This document shows positions 60,101-64,000 of a stretch of 64,000 nucleotides of DNA, piece by piece. The position numbers were made by a program, and so were the translations under genes. Origin of the DNA: Malania oleifera (taxonomy: Eukaryota > Streptophyta > Magnoliopsida > Santalales > Ximeniaceae). Below the pieces are notes generated by a model. That model had not been told where the DNA came from. It was given only the letters and a program-made list of their open reading frames with translations, and ran no database searches. Numbering within the stretch: the stretch's first letter is position 1; the number at the start of each line of letters is the position of its first letter. The stretch spans positions 66,929,101 to 66,993,100 of the forward strand of contig NC_080428.1 in NCBI RefSeq assembly GCF_029873635.1, written 5' to 3'.

Positions 60101-62241
60101 GATAGACAAACATAAATTATTTAGAAGTCTCAAATCATAGGAAAAATTAGTTGGCATGCATACCTCAATTGATTGGGGACTGAAAAACACAAAAGTAAAA
60201 ATATATCAACTTCGTATTAAACAAATGTAGTAATGCTGGCAAGTTTTACTTAAAATTAAATGCATCAATAAGAGCATAATTGTCGCATACCTTGAACCTA
60301 AAAAGTCTTGTATATTTACATCATGGTCCAACTTCTTAAAGGTTTTCCTCAGCGACTGAACTCTCAAAGAGAAAAAGAATATTTACATAATGAATGAGAA
60401 TGAAAACCATGCATGTGATAAAGAATGCCAAAAAAGCCAAAAAATTCTAATAGCAAAAGAATGGGTTGTGGAAGAAAATGCTTACCTCGAGACTTTCCAA
60501 CTTCCTGTTTCAAACCATTTTAAAAAATCAATTTTATTAAACTCACGTGCTAAACACAAATATAACAAGATCTTCCAAAAGAAAAACTTTGATGGCACCT
60601 TTTTGCCCTTTCTTGTGGAGTTAACTCGGCAAACTTTGCAATAACCTCTTCAATACTACTGGACAAAAACAAGATGAAGGGTTCAGTTCCACTGGAAGAA
60701 AACTGAGTAGGAGTACTTAATGAAGCAGCAGAGAACCATTATGCCCCCCTTTATTTTGTTATTATTAGAAATCTAAAAAAATGGGGATAAGTGGAAGACA
60801 CAAAAAAATAAGAAAAAGGGCCTGGGCACATAAAAATCATGTCCTCATTCTTATTATCAGTACTTCTGTAGTAGTGCCTGCATAACTACCAGGCTTGCAG
60901 GTTGTTTTTTTTCTAACCTAGCAGAGGTCATAACACTCAAGCTGCTGCGCATTTTTCTAAGTCACTATGGAAGAGCTCAAGATTTCCATCACCCCATGTG
61001 CCTATTCTTCTTCTTCTTTACTGGGTCATTCCTTTAACAAATTAAGGTCAAGGCTGTTGGCCTGGCATTCATGGAAGCTTAGAAGGAGGCAAGGACCACT
61101 TTCATTTATGTCTGCAAATTGTAGTTGGCCCACATCCACGCTACAACCTTCCTTACCAATTTTAGTGCAGCCATATAATAATTATTTGCTCATATGTGAT
61201 CCAGCCAATACAATTTCTCTATTTTCCTACTTTGCCACCACTTTCAAACACAAATGACCATGTTTCTATCAGATCTCTTGCCTTGACCTAGTCAATTCTC
61301 TATCTTATTGTTATTATTTATTTAAAAAGGAAATAAACAACTCAAATTCTTCGAGATTTAAAGAAAGCTTTGAGTTAGGTGCCAAGCAAGAAATGAGAAT
61401 GCTTTAAACCTACATAATTTTTACTAATTTTACCTTTTAAATTTCAAATACACTTTTCTTCCAACCCTTCAAAACCCAATTTGGATATATTTAGCAGACT
61501 GTAAAGGAATCCCACAAGACAAGGCCTTCAGTCTACCCATTGCATCAACAGCAACCCTTTGCGATGCCTGATAGGATGGGTCAGATATCGCCTTGGTTTT
61601 AGAACCTACACTTTTCAAATTAGTTCTTTCTTTCCAATGTCCCAAAGTTGACTTTGATTATTTGACTGTGGAAATTAAAATTCAAAAATAATAATCCCTG
61701 CAAAGAGCAAAAGAAACCCTGGCACAACACCTCAATTTTGAGGGTGAGCTAGGCCCAATAGTAATGGTGCTATGACCATGCCTAGAGGTGAAATTTTCAA
61801 ATCATGGAAATAGACTATGTGGAGTTAACAATGTGGACATCATCCACTTTCCAAACCCCTGACGCAGCCTGAGAGCCTTGTGTAAGTTCTTGCCTTTTTT
61901 ATAAGTTATAATATTTGAGTTCTAAGCACACGCTTCGTCTCTATCATGCAAACTCAATTTGATGCTTTGTTTCCTTTATGAGGCTGATCAGCAGTTGTTT
62001 AAGCTCTGCAACAGTAATTCTGACAATGAATATGAATCAAATGGTATAATAAAAATTACCTTCGTCCATTGCATAAACAGGGCTTGCCAGTTGGTGAGAA
62101 CATGAGAAGGACAATGTCTATATCACAAAGTATTGCCAACTCATTAGCCTTTTTCACTATCCCATTCTTCCGTTTTGCATAAGTTGCTTGGCGGCCATTT
62201 GTATTCTCCAACTTCTTCATCTTTAGCCTTACCCTTCCCAT
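26098..62241 (-). CDS. AGL65-like: MIKC*-type MADS-box transcription factor (AGL30/AGL65 clade), 11 coding exons
   Basis: Coding exons in transcript order: 62241-62060, 60658-60599, 60504-60486, 60355-60291, 60179-60164, 60047-59986, 30083-29987, 27605-27558, 27447-27320, 26829-26475, 26109-26098. They join in phase to 347 residues plus TGA. Exon 1 holds the whole MADS domain (MGRVRLKMKKLENTNGRQ..., residues 1-60), a DNA-binding and dimerisation fold. Residues about 61-183 are the leucine-rich I/K-like region (KKLDHDVNIQDF, RQMEDSLRESL). The C-terminal part has RDMECPAGSSFGSY and ends QQPN, as in P-clade MIKC* proteins. In Arabidopsis these act in pollen as heterodimers with AGL66/AGL104-type partners. 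Intron 6 is 29,902 bp and full of retroelements; intron 7 is GC-AG; the other introns are GT-AG. Nothing is broken, so the gene is probably functional. AGL30, AGL65 or AGL94 orthology is not settled. Confidence 0.93.
26989..27171 (-). mobile_element. Au-like SINE in MADS intron 9
   Basis: On the minus strand it begins GAGGGCAGCCTGGTGCACAG and includes 'GCGGGGTCCAGGGAAGGGG', 'GGACCACAAGTCTATAGTA', 'TTTGTAAGAGGCTATTTTC' and 'GTGACCTTCTAGGTCACAT', the ordered words of the plant Au SINE family. It is flanked by 18-bp direct repeats (26971-26988 and 27172-27189), AAAGATACCTCAATATAT against AAAGATATCTCATTATAT, a target duplication with two changes. It lies in the same orientation as the MADS transcript. 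Identification is from memory of the family consensus. Confidence 0.8.
28038..29115. mobile_element. hAT-like non-autonomous element in MADS intron 7
   Basis: Perfect 17-bp terminal inverted repeats (CAGTGTTTTAAAAGGCG) and a perfect 8-bp target duplication TTTGATAG (28030-28037, 29116-29123) define it exactly. Subterminal regions repeat AGGCG/CGCCT words (GAGGCGTAAG, TACGCCT). The centre (28510-28860) holds several copies of a roughly 40-bp unit with CGTCGAGAG and GAGAGGAGAAGACTGGA. The reading frame through it (28599-28871) reflects this repetition and matches no transposase. It could only be moved by a transposase supplied elsewhere. Confidence 0.88.
30338..31050 (-). mobile_element. LINE 3'-end fragment
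   Basis: On the minus strand, fragments in different frames resemble the zinc-binding C-terminal part of plant L1 ORF2 (for example a C..C context near 30880, then a 'YGMKGMRGSS' stretch near 30650 matching the usual WNERN..IF region). The sequence ends near 30340 in a T-rich/A-rich stretch typical of a LINE tail. Several frameshifts break it. The upstream limit is uncertain. Confidence 0.5.
32104..32124. repeat. Run of 21 G after T-rich tract
   Basis: T-rich DNA (32075-32103) runs straight into 21 consecutive G. A similar T-to-G switch occurs at about 43161-43178. Either a true homopolymer or a consensus error; length is not reliable. Confidence 0.8.
32150..32791. repeat. Tandem duplication, unit 321 bp
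   Basis: Copy 1 begins GGTGGGGATTAAATGACAAG at 32150 and copy 2 begins GGTGGGGATCAAATGACAAG at 32471. The two stay alignable to the end of copy 2 with scattered substitutions, so the duplication is not recent. Confidence 0.9.
33390..33564 (+). mobile_element. LINE ORF2 start, cut by copia insertion
   Basis: The frame DPGKRKMV...CLEETKME...WISLAADG matches the start of the endonuclease domain of plant L1 ORF2 (LNDP...QETK...). It stops at 33564, where the LTR of the old copia begins. The next expected part of the endonuclease domain (a WNTG block, then GGDFN) appears at about 53130-53320, beyond the copia 3' LTR. This is therefore the left half of the LINE continued at 53101-55520. Confidence 0.7.
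34659..35460 (+). pseudogene. Copia 1 gag remnant
   Basis: Frame starting MAGNSPAKFDMVEFDGSENF, typical of the copia gag start, then a stop at 34728-34730 and resumption at 34836 (leucine-rich gag core, LLNSLP.SY-like motif near 35095). The nucleocapsid-like CFKCGKNG at about 35355 lacks the usual His. At least three stops break it. Confidence 0.75.
35520..36504 (+). pseudogene. Copia 1 protease-integrase remnant
   Basis: Near 35540 the protease site reads WILDSACSYHM where WILDSG is usual. The pre-integrase block (HMRLGH, then CRYCVLGK, about 35840-35950) and integrase core (DDYSR near 36075, then QNGVA near 36285 after an in-frame TAG) follow. The frame is cut within GLRVFGCPA by the hAT-like element and resumes at 37222. 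Confidence 0.8.
36505..37213. mobile_element. hAT-like miniature element inside copia 1
   Basis: It interrupts the copia integrase frame. Flanks GTCCAGCC (36497-36504) and GTCCAACC (37214-37221) are an 8-bp target duplication with one transition. The ends CAAGGTCTTAAATTTC and, inverted, CATATTCTTAAATTTC match at 13 of 16 positions. Both subterminal regions are packed with TTTCGATTTCGA/GAAATTTCG words. The AT-rich centre has no transposase. Confidence 0.8.
38290..39178 (+). pseudogene. Gypsy gag remnant
   Basis: The frame from ATG 38290 (MAPNTAKRISVLEAQVE, coiled-coil type start) needs a frameshift near 38440 to join the gag core at 38451-38936 (DATLRWRTKYGE, LKRELKAQFFPENVE, LRDLKHTRSIREYAKQF), the Ty3-type capsid region. 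A stop at 38934 and another near 39168 follow. The zinc knuckle would sit near 39160-39200 (YYLCG ... MSEC), where the frame is broken. Confidence 0.8.
39180..40004 (+). pseudogene. Gypsy protease and start of reverse transcriptase
   Basis: About 274 residues. The retropepsin active site is intact as MVDTGATHNFV (about 39388-39420), with the later VILGMEFL motif near 39600. The polybasic/PP..R region leading into reverse transcriptase (LPSRRTVEHKIEL) is present. The frame ends at a TAG near 40002, where the family has a W/Q-rich continuation, and the element then jumps by deletion to late reverse transcriptase sequence. Confidence 0.85.
40064..40197 (+). repeat. 67-bp tandem duplication in gypsy pol
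   Basis: Units 40064-40130 and 40131-40197 are identical by eye (GTTGTTTCAGAGGAAACATG start). The length is not a multiple of three, so it shifts the frame. It lies at the junction where the catalytic core of reverse transcriptase has been deleted. Confidence 0.92.
40132..41442 (+). pseudogene. Gypsy fused pol tail: RT end, integrase, chromodomain
   Basis: One open frame of 436 residues. It joins the last part of reverse transcriptase (FLGQVVEQGRI, ELRSFLGFTKYYRKFVEGYS), skips RNase H, then enters integrase at the zinc-finger CLTCQQDKGE and the core (ICDQD...SSSYHRQIDGQ). It then passes through the RRP.FHVS.LKP region to a chromodomain (EEILTDKKF ... KFLVKWKCL). The last 28 codons read into the 3' LTR. 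The open frame over a large deletion may be chance. Chromodomains in this clade bind modified histones and guide insertion. Confidence 0.8.
41885..43555 (+). pseudogene. Copia 1 reverse transcriptase and RNase H remnant
   Basis: Continues the copia frame beyond the gypsy insertion. Recognisable parts are the EEMKSS..N.TWELV-like start (about 41920), the LYVDDML active site near 42570, the KDLGAAKKILGMEI block near 42660, YAMVCRRLD near 42915, and the RNase H end with RTKHIKVRFHKIRE and a TLTKP block (about 43385-43510). At least eight stops or shifts are visible. Confidence 0.82.
41990..42223 (+). repeat. Tandem duplication in copia 1 reverse transcriptase
   Basis: Units 41990-42110 (121 bp) and 42111-42223 (113 bp) start AGGATGCAAATGGGTGTATA and differ mainly in the number of AAAT/AATA units. 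The duplicated block is the start of the copia reverse transcriptase (WVYRKK region). Confidence 0.88.
44192..44905. other. Unassigned stretch between copia 1 and copia 2
   Basis: No family match in either strand that I can recognise. By position it belongs to the older copia or to an unrecognised insertion in it. Reading frames are short. Confidence 0.4.
44906..48816 (+). mobile_element. Ty1-copia element 2
   Basis: LTRs 44906-45079 (174 bp, TGTCAGAGG start) and 48648-48816 (169 bp, TGTTAGAGG start) both end CTTAACA. They differ at roughly a dozen sites plus small indels. Primer site TGGTATCAAAGC begins at 45080, the purine tract TTGAGGGGGAG ends at 48647, and target duplication GGGAT/AGGAT has one change. 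Pol remnants: pre-integrase (CRLGHPSIENL near 45890), integrase QQNGVAEHK near 46340, reverse transcriptase (VKNAFLHGDLKEEVYMEQPP near 47450; HVDDIVIT near 47690) and RNase H (SAKSEYRAM near 48305; GRTKHIEVDCHFV near 48455). Gag is mostly missing and many stops are present. Confidence 0.88.
45880..48632 (+). pseudogene. Copia 2 pol remnant
   Basis: Integrase, reverse transcriptase and RNase H in copia order, in at least five frames. The active-site box reads HVDD rather than YVDD. The RNase H end (ADLFTK-like LANLFTKHWG, near 48550) and a following stop are kept. It cannot make a working polyprotein. Confidence 0.8.
48925..49022 (+). mobile_element. Au-like SINE fragment in copia 3 gag
   Basis: Words in order: GGGGCAGCGAGTGCACAAAG, TATGCGGGGTCCGAAGAAGG, GGACCACAATGGATCTATAG, ACAGCCTTACCT. 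These match the 5' half of the Au SINE; the 3' half is missing. Immediately upstream is copia gag-like sequence (SRAVWDHLHDSF region), so the SINE landed in the old copia. Confidence 0.65.
49290..52450 (+). pseudogene. Copia 3 pol remnant
   Basis: Heavily decayed. A Cys-containing gag-end frame (CTICWKEDNNTVDCCW) lies near 49375, a protease-like DFGSSSHMHV near 49670, reverse transcriptase words (YTEQPPKCVA near 51060; IDDIIIMGNNPGG near 51260; YYLGIEIVRYN near 51355) and an RNase H-like region near 52250-52330. Stops are frequent throughout. Confidence 0.65.
52451..52903. other. Copia 3 tail, no gene seen
   Basis: AT-rich sequence between the last recognisable pol remnant and the purine tract at about 52893-52903. 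No domain recognised. Confidence 0.4.
52990..54385 (+). repeat. Tandem duplication of copia-LTR/LINE junction, about 700 bp
   Basis: Unit 1 (about 52990-53695) and unit 2 (about 53696-54385) both contain the copia LTR tail (CAATCTGATTATTC), the LINE endonuclease part (GGAGG(A)GATYTCAACA word) and end with TTCACTTGAGGGAA. Because each unit holds the LTR-LINE boundary, the duplication came after the copia insertion. Confidence 0.75.
53101..55520 (+). mobile_element. LINE ORF2 remnant (right part of split LINE)
   Basis: Endonuclease-domain word CIGGDFNTTRF near 53305, DHSPI-type word near 53550 and again near 54235, KRWNKGCFGKI near 54405, then NNTRYFYRI near 54590, GPHG/GMAWF near 54875 and, beyond a deletion, the late ORF2 region GLGFRNLQVFNQALLGK near 55240 and GNGSSIRFWLDF near 55470. 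The catalytic centre of reverse transcriptase is absent. Many stops. It continues the fragment at 33390-33564. Confidence 0.75.
55970..59110 (-). mobile_element. Second LINE remnant, interrupted by a solo LTR
   Basis: Minus strand. ORF2 parts in order: NSRFFHRIAGGK (about 59065), RPMVEGLEWDPF (about 58905), [solo LTR 56936-58884], then IAWLERPF near 56900, the reverse transcriptase motif DYRPISLVSSIYKIITKALA (about 56690-56630), KAYDRVSW near 56455, VNFSVLVNGEP near 56350, RGIRQG near 56295 and VPFRDNPRSARFWDPVVERV (about 56215-56155). Parts are deleted, including the usual FADD region, and there are frameshifts. A GA run (56086-56120) has grown inside it. Confidence 0.8.
56936..58884 (+). 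mobile_element. Solo LTR with TSD GAAAG inside the LINE
   Basis: Starts TGTAGTAACCCGACC, ends GCTGGGTCATTACA and is flanked by perfect GAAAG copies (56931-56935, 58885-58889). It shares the family layout of the long LTRs (TTACTGAGAGGTGTCTCACC block at 58480, TTTTCAGGTCCGTCC after it) but its U3 has no GTCGAC array. Instead AGATATTTT occurs at 57011, 57025 and 57040, before a TATA-like TATATAAATA (about 57058). A CT microsatellite lies at 57154-57182. Confidence 0.85.
59327..59452 (-). other. Short unexplained open frame in intron 6
   Basis: 41 residues (MWKELKKFKLITEQVWNNCG start, ending in Y and TAG) with even composition, unlike the surrounding AT-rich noise. It lies 530 bp downstream of exon 6 and just 5' of the LINE remnant. 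It does not fit the MADS protein. Possibly a captured exon fragment or chance. Confidence 0.2.
59986..62241 (-). CDS. AGL65-like: MADS gene 5' coding block, exons 1-6
   Basis: Exon 1 (182 nt) ends GACGAAG/GTAATT. Exon 2 (60 nt) encodes SSIEEVIAKFAELTPQERAK between TTTGTCCAG and AAAAG/GTGCC. Exon 3 has only 19 nt and encodes the KLESLE motif. Exon 4 (65 nt) encodes SLRKTFKKLDHDVNIQDF. Exon 5 has only 16 nt (SPQSIE). Exon 6 (62 nt) encodes DLTNQSRLLQSRLSEVHRRL and ends CTAAG/GTGATC. Introns 1-5 are 1401, 94, 130, 111 and 116 bp. A gene finder with a minimum exon length would miss exons 3 and 5, and one with a maximum intron length would end the model here. Confidence 0.92.
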
Positions 62242-62311
62242 CCTGCTGATTTTAACAGCAAACCTTAGTCCTCAATTCCCTCTCTGATGGCCTGGAGACT
62301 CCGAAGCCCAT
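62242..62311 (-). other. MADS gene leader exon with small upstream ORF
   Basis: On the minus strand, TACATTTTGCAG (ending at 62312) is a good acceptor for a leader intron. The 70-bp exon that follows starts ATGGGC; this upstream ATG (62311) opens a 19-residue frame that stops at TAA 18 bp or less before the main ATG at 62241. The exon is predicted from splice signals only. Confidence 0.5.
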
Positions 62312-62719
62312 CTGCAAAATGTATCATATCATTTGTCATTTTCCCATCAATCAATTTACTGCCTACATTTTCACACAATTCTGTAAACAGAGAGAAAGCA
62401 ATTGGTCTCAAAAATCCATTGCGCTAGTCTGCTACAATCCTTTGCAATCCCCCCTCCCAATTGTATTTCGCCAAAAGCTTCAAAAAGGCAAGTATGAATA
62501 GGTGAAAAAAATCGACGAAAAGACTCCTTTCATTTAAGAGACGGGGAATGGATCATGACAAACCAAGCAGAAATTTGGCAAAACCCAGAAATCATTACCT
62601 AAATTATAATCAATCTAAATACAAGAAGTATACACAATCTAGTGAGATTGAGCCCCTCTTGGAAACCCTTAACCAGTTGAAACCGTGTAAGCTTGTTGAA
62701 AGCGTATGAATAAAAGAAT

Positions 62720-62839
62720 GTAATAAAAATTACCCAGATGAGGAAATCAGAGAACAACACAAAATTGCATAATTCAAATGTAATAGAAATTACCCAGATG
62801 AGGAAATCAGGGAACAACCCAGGATTGCATAATCCAAAT
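62720..62839 (-). repeat. 60-bp tandem duplication carrying two splice donors
   Basis: Units 62720-62779 and 62780-62839 have a period of exactly 60 bp and a few substitutions. On the minus strand each contains CATCTGG/GTAATTT, a good donor, at 62734/62733 and 62794/62793. Either can pair with the acceptor at 62312, giving two leader forms 60 nt apart. Confidence 0.75.
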
Positions 62840-63250
62840 CTCTGAAATGCAGGGACGCATATACTACTCGGCCGATTCGAGGATGTGATCGCAGACAAAT
62901 AAAATGAAACGTAAGATGGAGAAGGAGATGGGGAAAGGAGGGAGGCGGGGGGAGGTGGGTTGCACAGTGCATGACGGGATGAGCTGCAAAATCGGCCACG
63001 AGAGGGAGCGGGAAAATCGGGAGCGCCTGAAAGTTGCAAACCAACCAACCAACAGCGAGAATTTGAGCCCCTCGTGGCCTTGAGCCACTTTGTCCCGAAA
63101 CTCCCTCCGCCAGGATTCACCTCTCTCCCTCCCGGCTGCGCTCCTCAGATTCTCTTTCCAACACATGTGAGTCAGCTTCAGCTTCATTGCTCTAAAATTG
63201 GTTTCTACCTCTTCGTTATGGTTTCTCTCTGGAGTCCTCTTCAGTTTCAT
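62840..63250 (-). promoter_or_regulatory. Likely first leader exon and promoter of the MADS gene
   Basis: A GC-richer island upstream of the leader intron, ending at the AT-rich boundary near 63260, where a TATA-like TATTTATAAA occurs on the minus strand. Minus reading frames of 128 and 173 residues pass here but are proline/serine-rich and cross the predicted donors, so I treat them as untranslated leader. The start of transcription is not visible. Confidence 0.4.
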
Positions 63251-64000
63251 TCTATGGAGTATTTTTTTTTTTATAAATATTAAAGTTTTGAATATTTAAA
63301 GTTATATTTATAAAAATTAATTTTTTATTTAAAATTTATAAATACCAAAATTATAATTTTTAATAAATTTTAAATATATCTATAAAATAAATTAGTAACA
63401 TATTGTCATAATTTAGCTTAATATTAAATTGTGAATATTTAAAGTTATTTGTAAAAATTAATATTTTAAACAAAATTATAAAATACAAAAATCGACATAT
63501 AAATATAGAGACACGAAAAACCTTAAAAAATATACAATACCATATGACATGCATACTCTAATAATTATGAGAAATATTAAATTTTAATATTTTCATAAAA
63601 TTATGAGAAAATAATAAATATATTTTTATTATTTTTATTTTATAAAAATGTTAGTATATGACTTCTTACCATTAAAATATTAACAACTTTATTGTAATTT
63701 CTAAATTTCGATTTGCTATTCAAAAATATTAGTCATTATTATTTTTGTTTATGTAATATCAATTGGTGAGCTTTTTAAAATTTAAAATAAATTTAAAATT
63801 TTTTATTTAGAGGATACTTTAGGGTATACAATTTAATTTTTAAAATTATCTTTTATTAATTATTTTATTATTTATTTAAATGATGTTACACACTTCAAAA
63901 TAATTTCACATGACATCAAAGTAATTTACTAATTTAATTTTGGAATGTACATTTTATTTAATTTTTATAATGCCATTCATTTTTTTTAACAAAATAGATT
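63251..64000. other. AT-rich upstream DNA, no gene seen
   Basis: Almost pure A/T-rich sequence with short T and A runs to the end of the window. No element ends or coding signals recognised. Confidence 0.6.

Noticed and set aside
60967-61257. 96-residue plus-strand frame in MADS intron 1
   Set aside because: Opposite strand to the gene, no domain or splice context.
62599-63120. 173-residue minus-strand reading frame upstream of the MADS gene
   Set aside because: It overlaps the predicted leader exon and leader intron, includes the 60-bp duplication as a repeated 20-residue block, is low in complexity and matches no family. Best explained as untranslated leader.

Overview
The window reads as nuclear DNA of a eudicot plant. 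It is AT-rich, has plant-type spliced genes with GT-AG introns, and is dominated by plant transposons (Ty1-copia, Ty3-gypsy chromovirus, L1-type LINE, Au-type SINE, TRIM and hAT-like miniature elements) and long AT, GA and CA microsatellites. The density of LTR DNA suggests a fairly large genome; the species cannot be named from this sequence.

Only two host protein genes are well supported. An alpha-expansin gene (three coding exons, 249 residues) lies on the + strand at 18957-20371. A MIKC*-type MADS-box gene of the AGL30/AGL65/AGL94 (P) clade lies on the - strand. I rebuilt 11 coding exons (347 residues) from 62241 down to 26098, so the gene covers over 36 kb. All exons are open and in phase, and all splice sites are usable, although intron 6 is 29.9 kb and intron 7 has a GC donor.

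Layout. 1-3.2 kb: AT-rich DNA with a hAT-like element carrying a TRIM. 3.2-8.9 kb: a long-LTR element in minus orientation, split by a plus solo LTR. 11.6-15.6 kb: two solo LTRs of the same family side by side. 17.2-20.9 kb: expansin promoter and gene. 20.9-25.7 kb: no gene seen. 26.1-63.2 kb: the MADS gene.

Inside MADS intron 6 (30084-59985) the insertions are stacked. A plus LINE (about 33.4-55.5 kb) is split by an old copia (33.57-53.10 kb). That copia holds two younger copia elements (34.08-44.19 and 44.91-48.82 kb). The first of these holds a gypsy chromovirus (37.66-41.88 kb) and a hAT-like element (36.5-37.2 kb). A second, minus LINE (about 56.0-59.1 kb) carries a solo LTR (56.94-58.88 kb). 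Target duplications fix several of these events.

The most novel-looking signal is in the long LTRs. Several carry an array of GTCGAC-like hexamers with nearly identical spacing (about 20, 46, 20, 24, 21 bp) just upstream of a TATA box. An LTR with related ends carries Evening-Element-like repeats in the same slot, and an unrelated copia LTR carries GTCGAC-like sites about 20 and 40 bp apart. This suggests exchangeable promoter modules. The retroelement genes are all broken by stops, frameshifts or deletions and are described as remnants.
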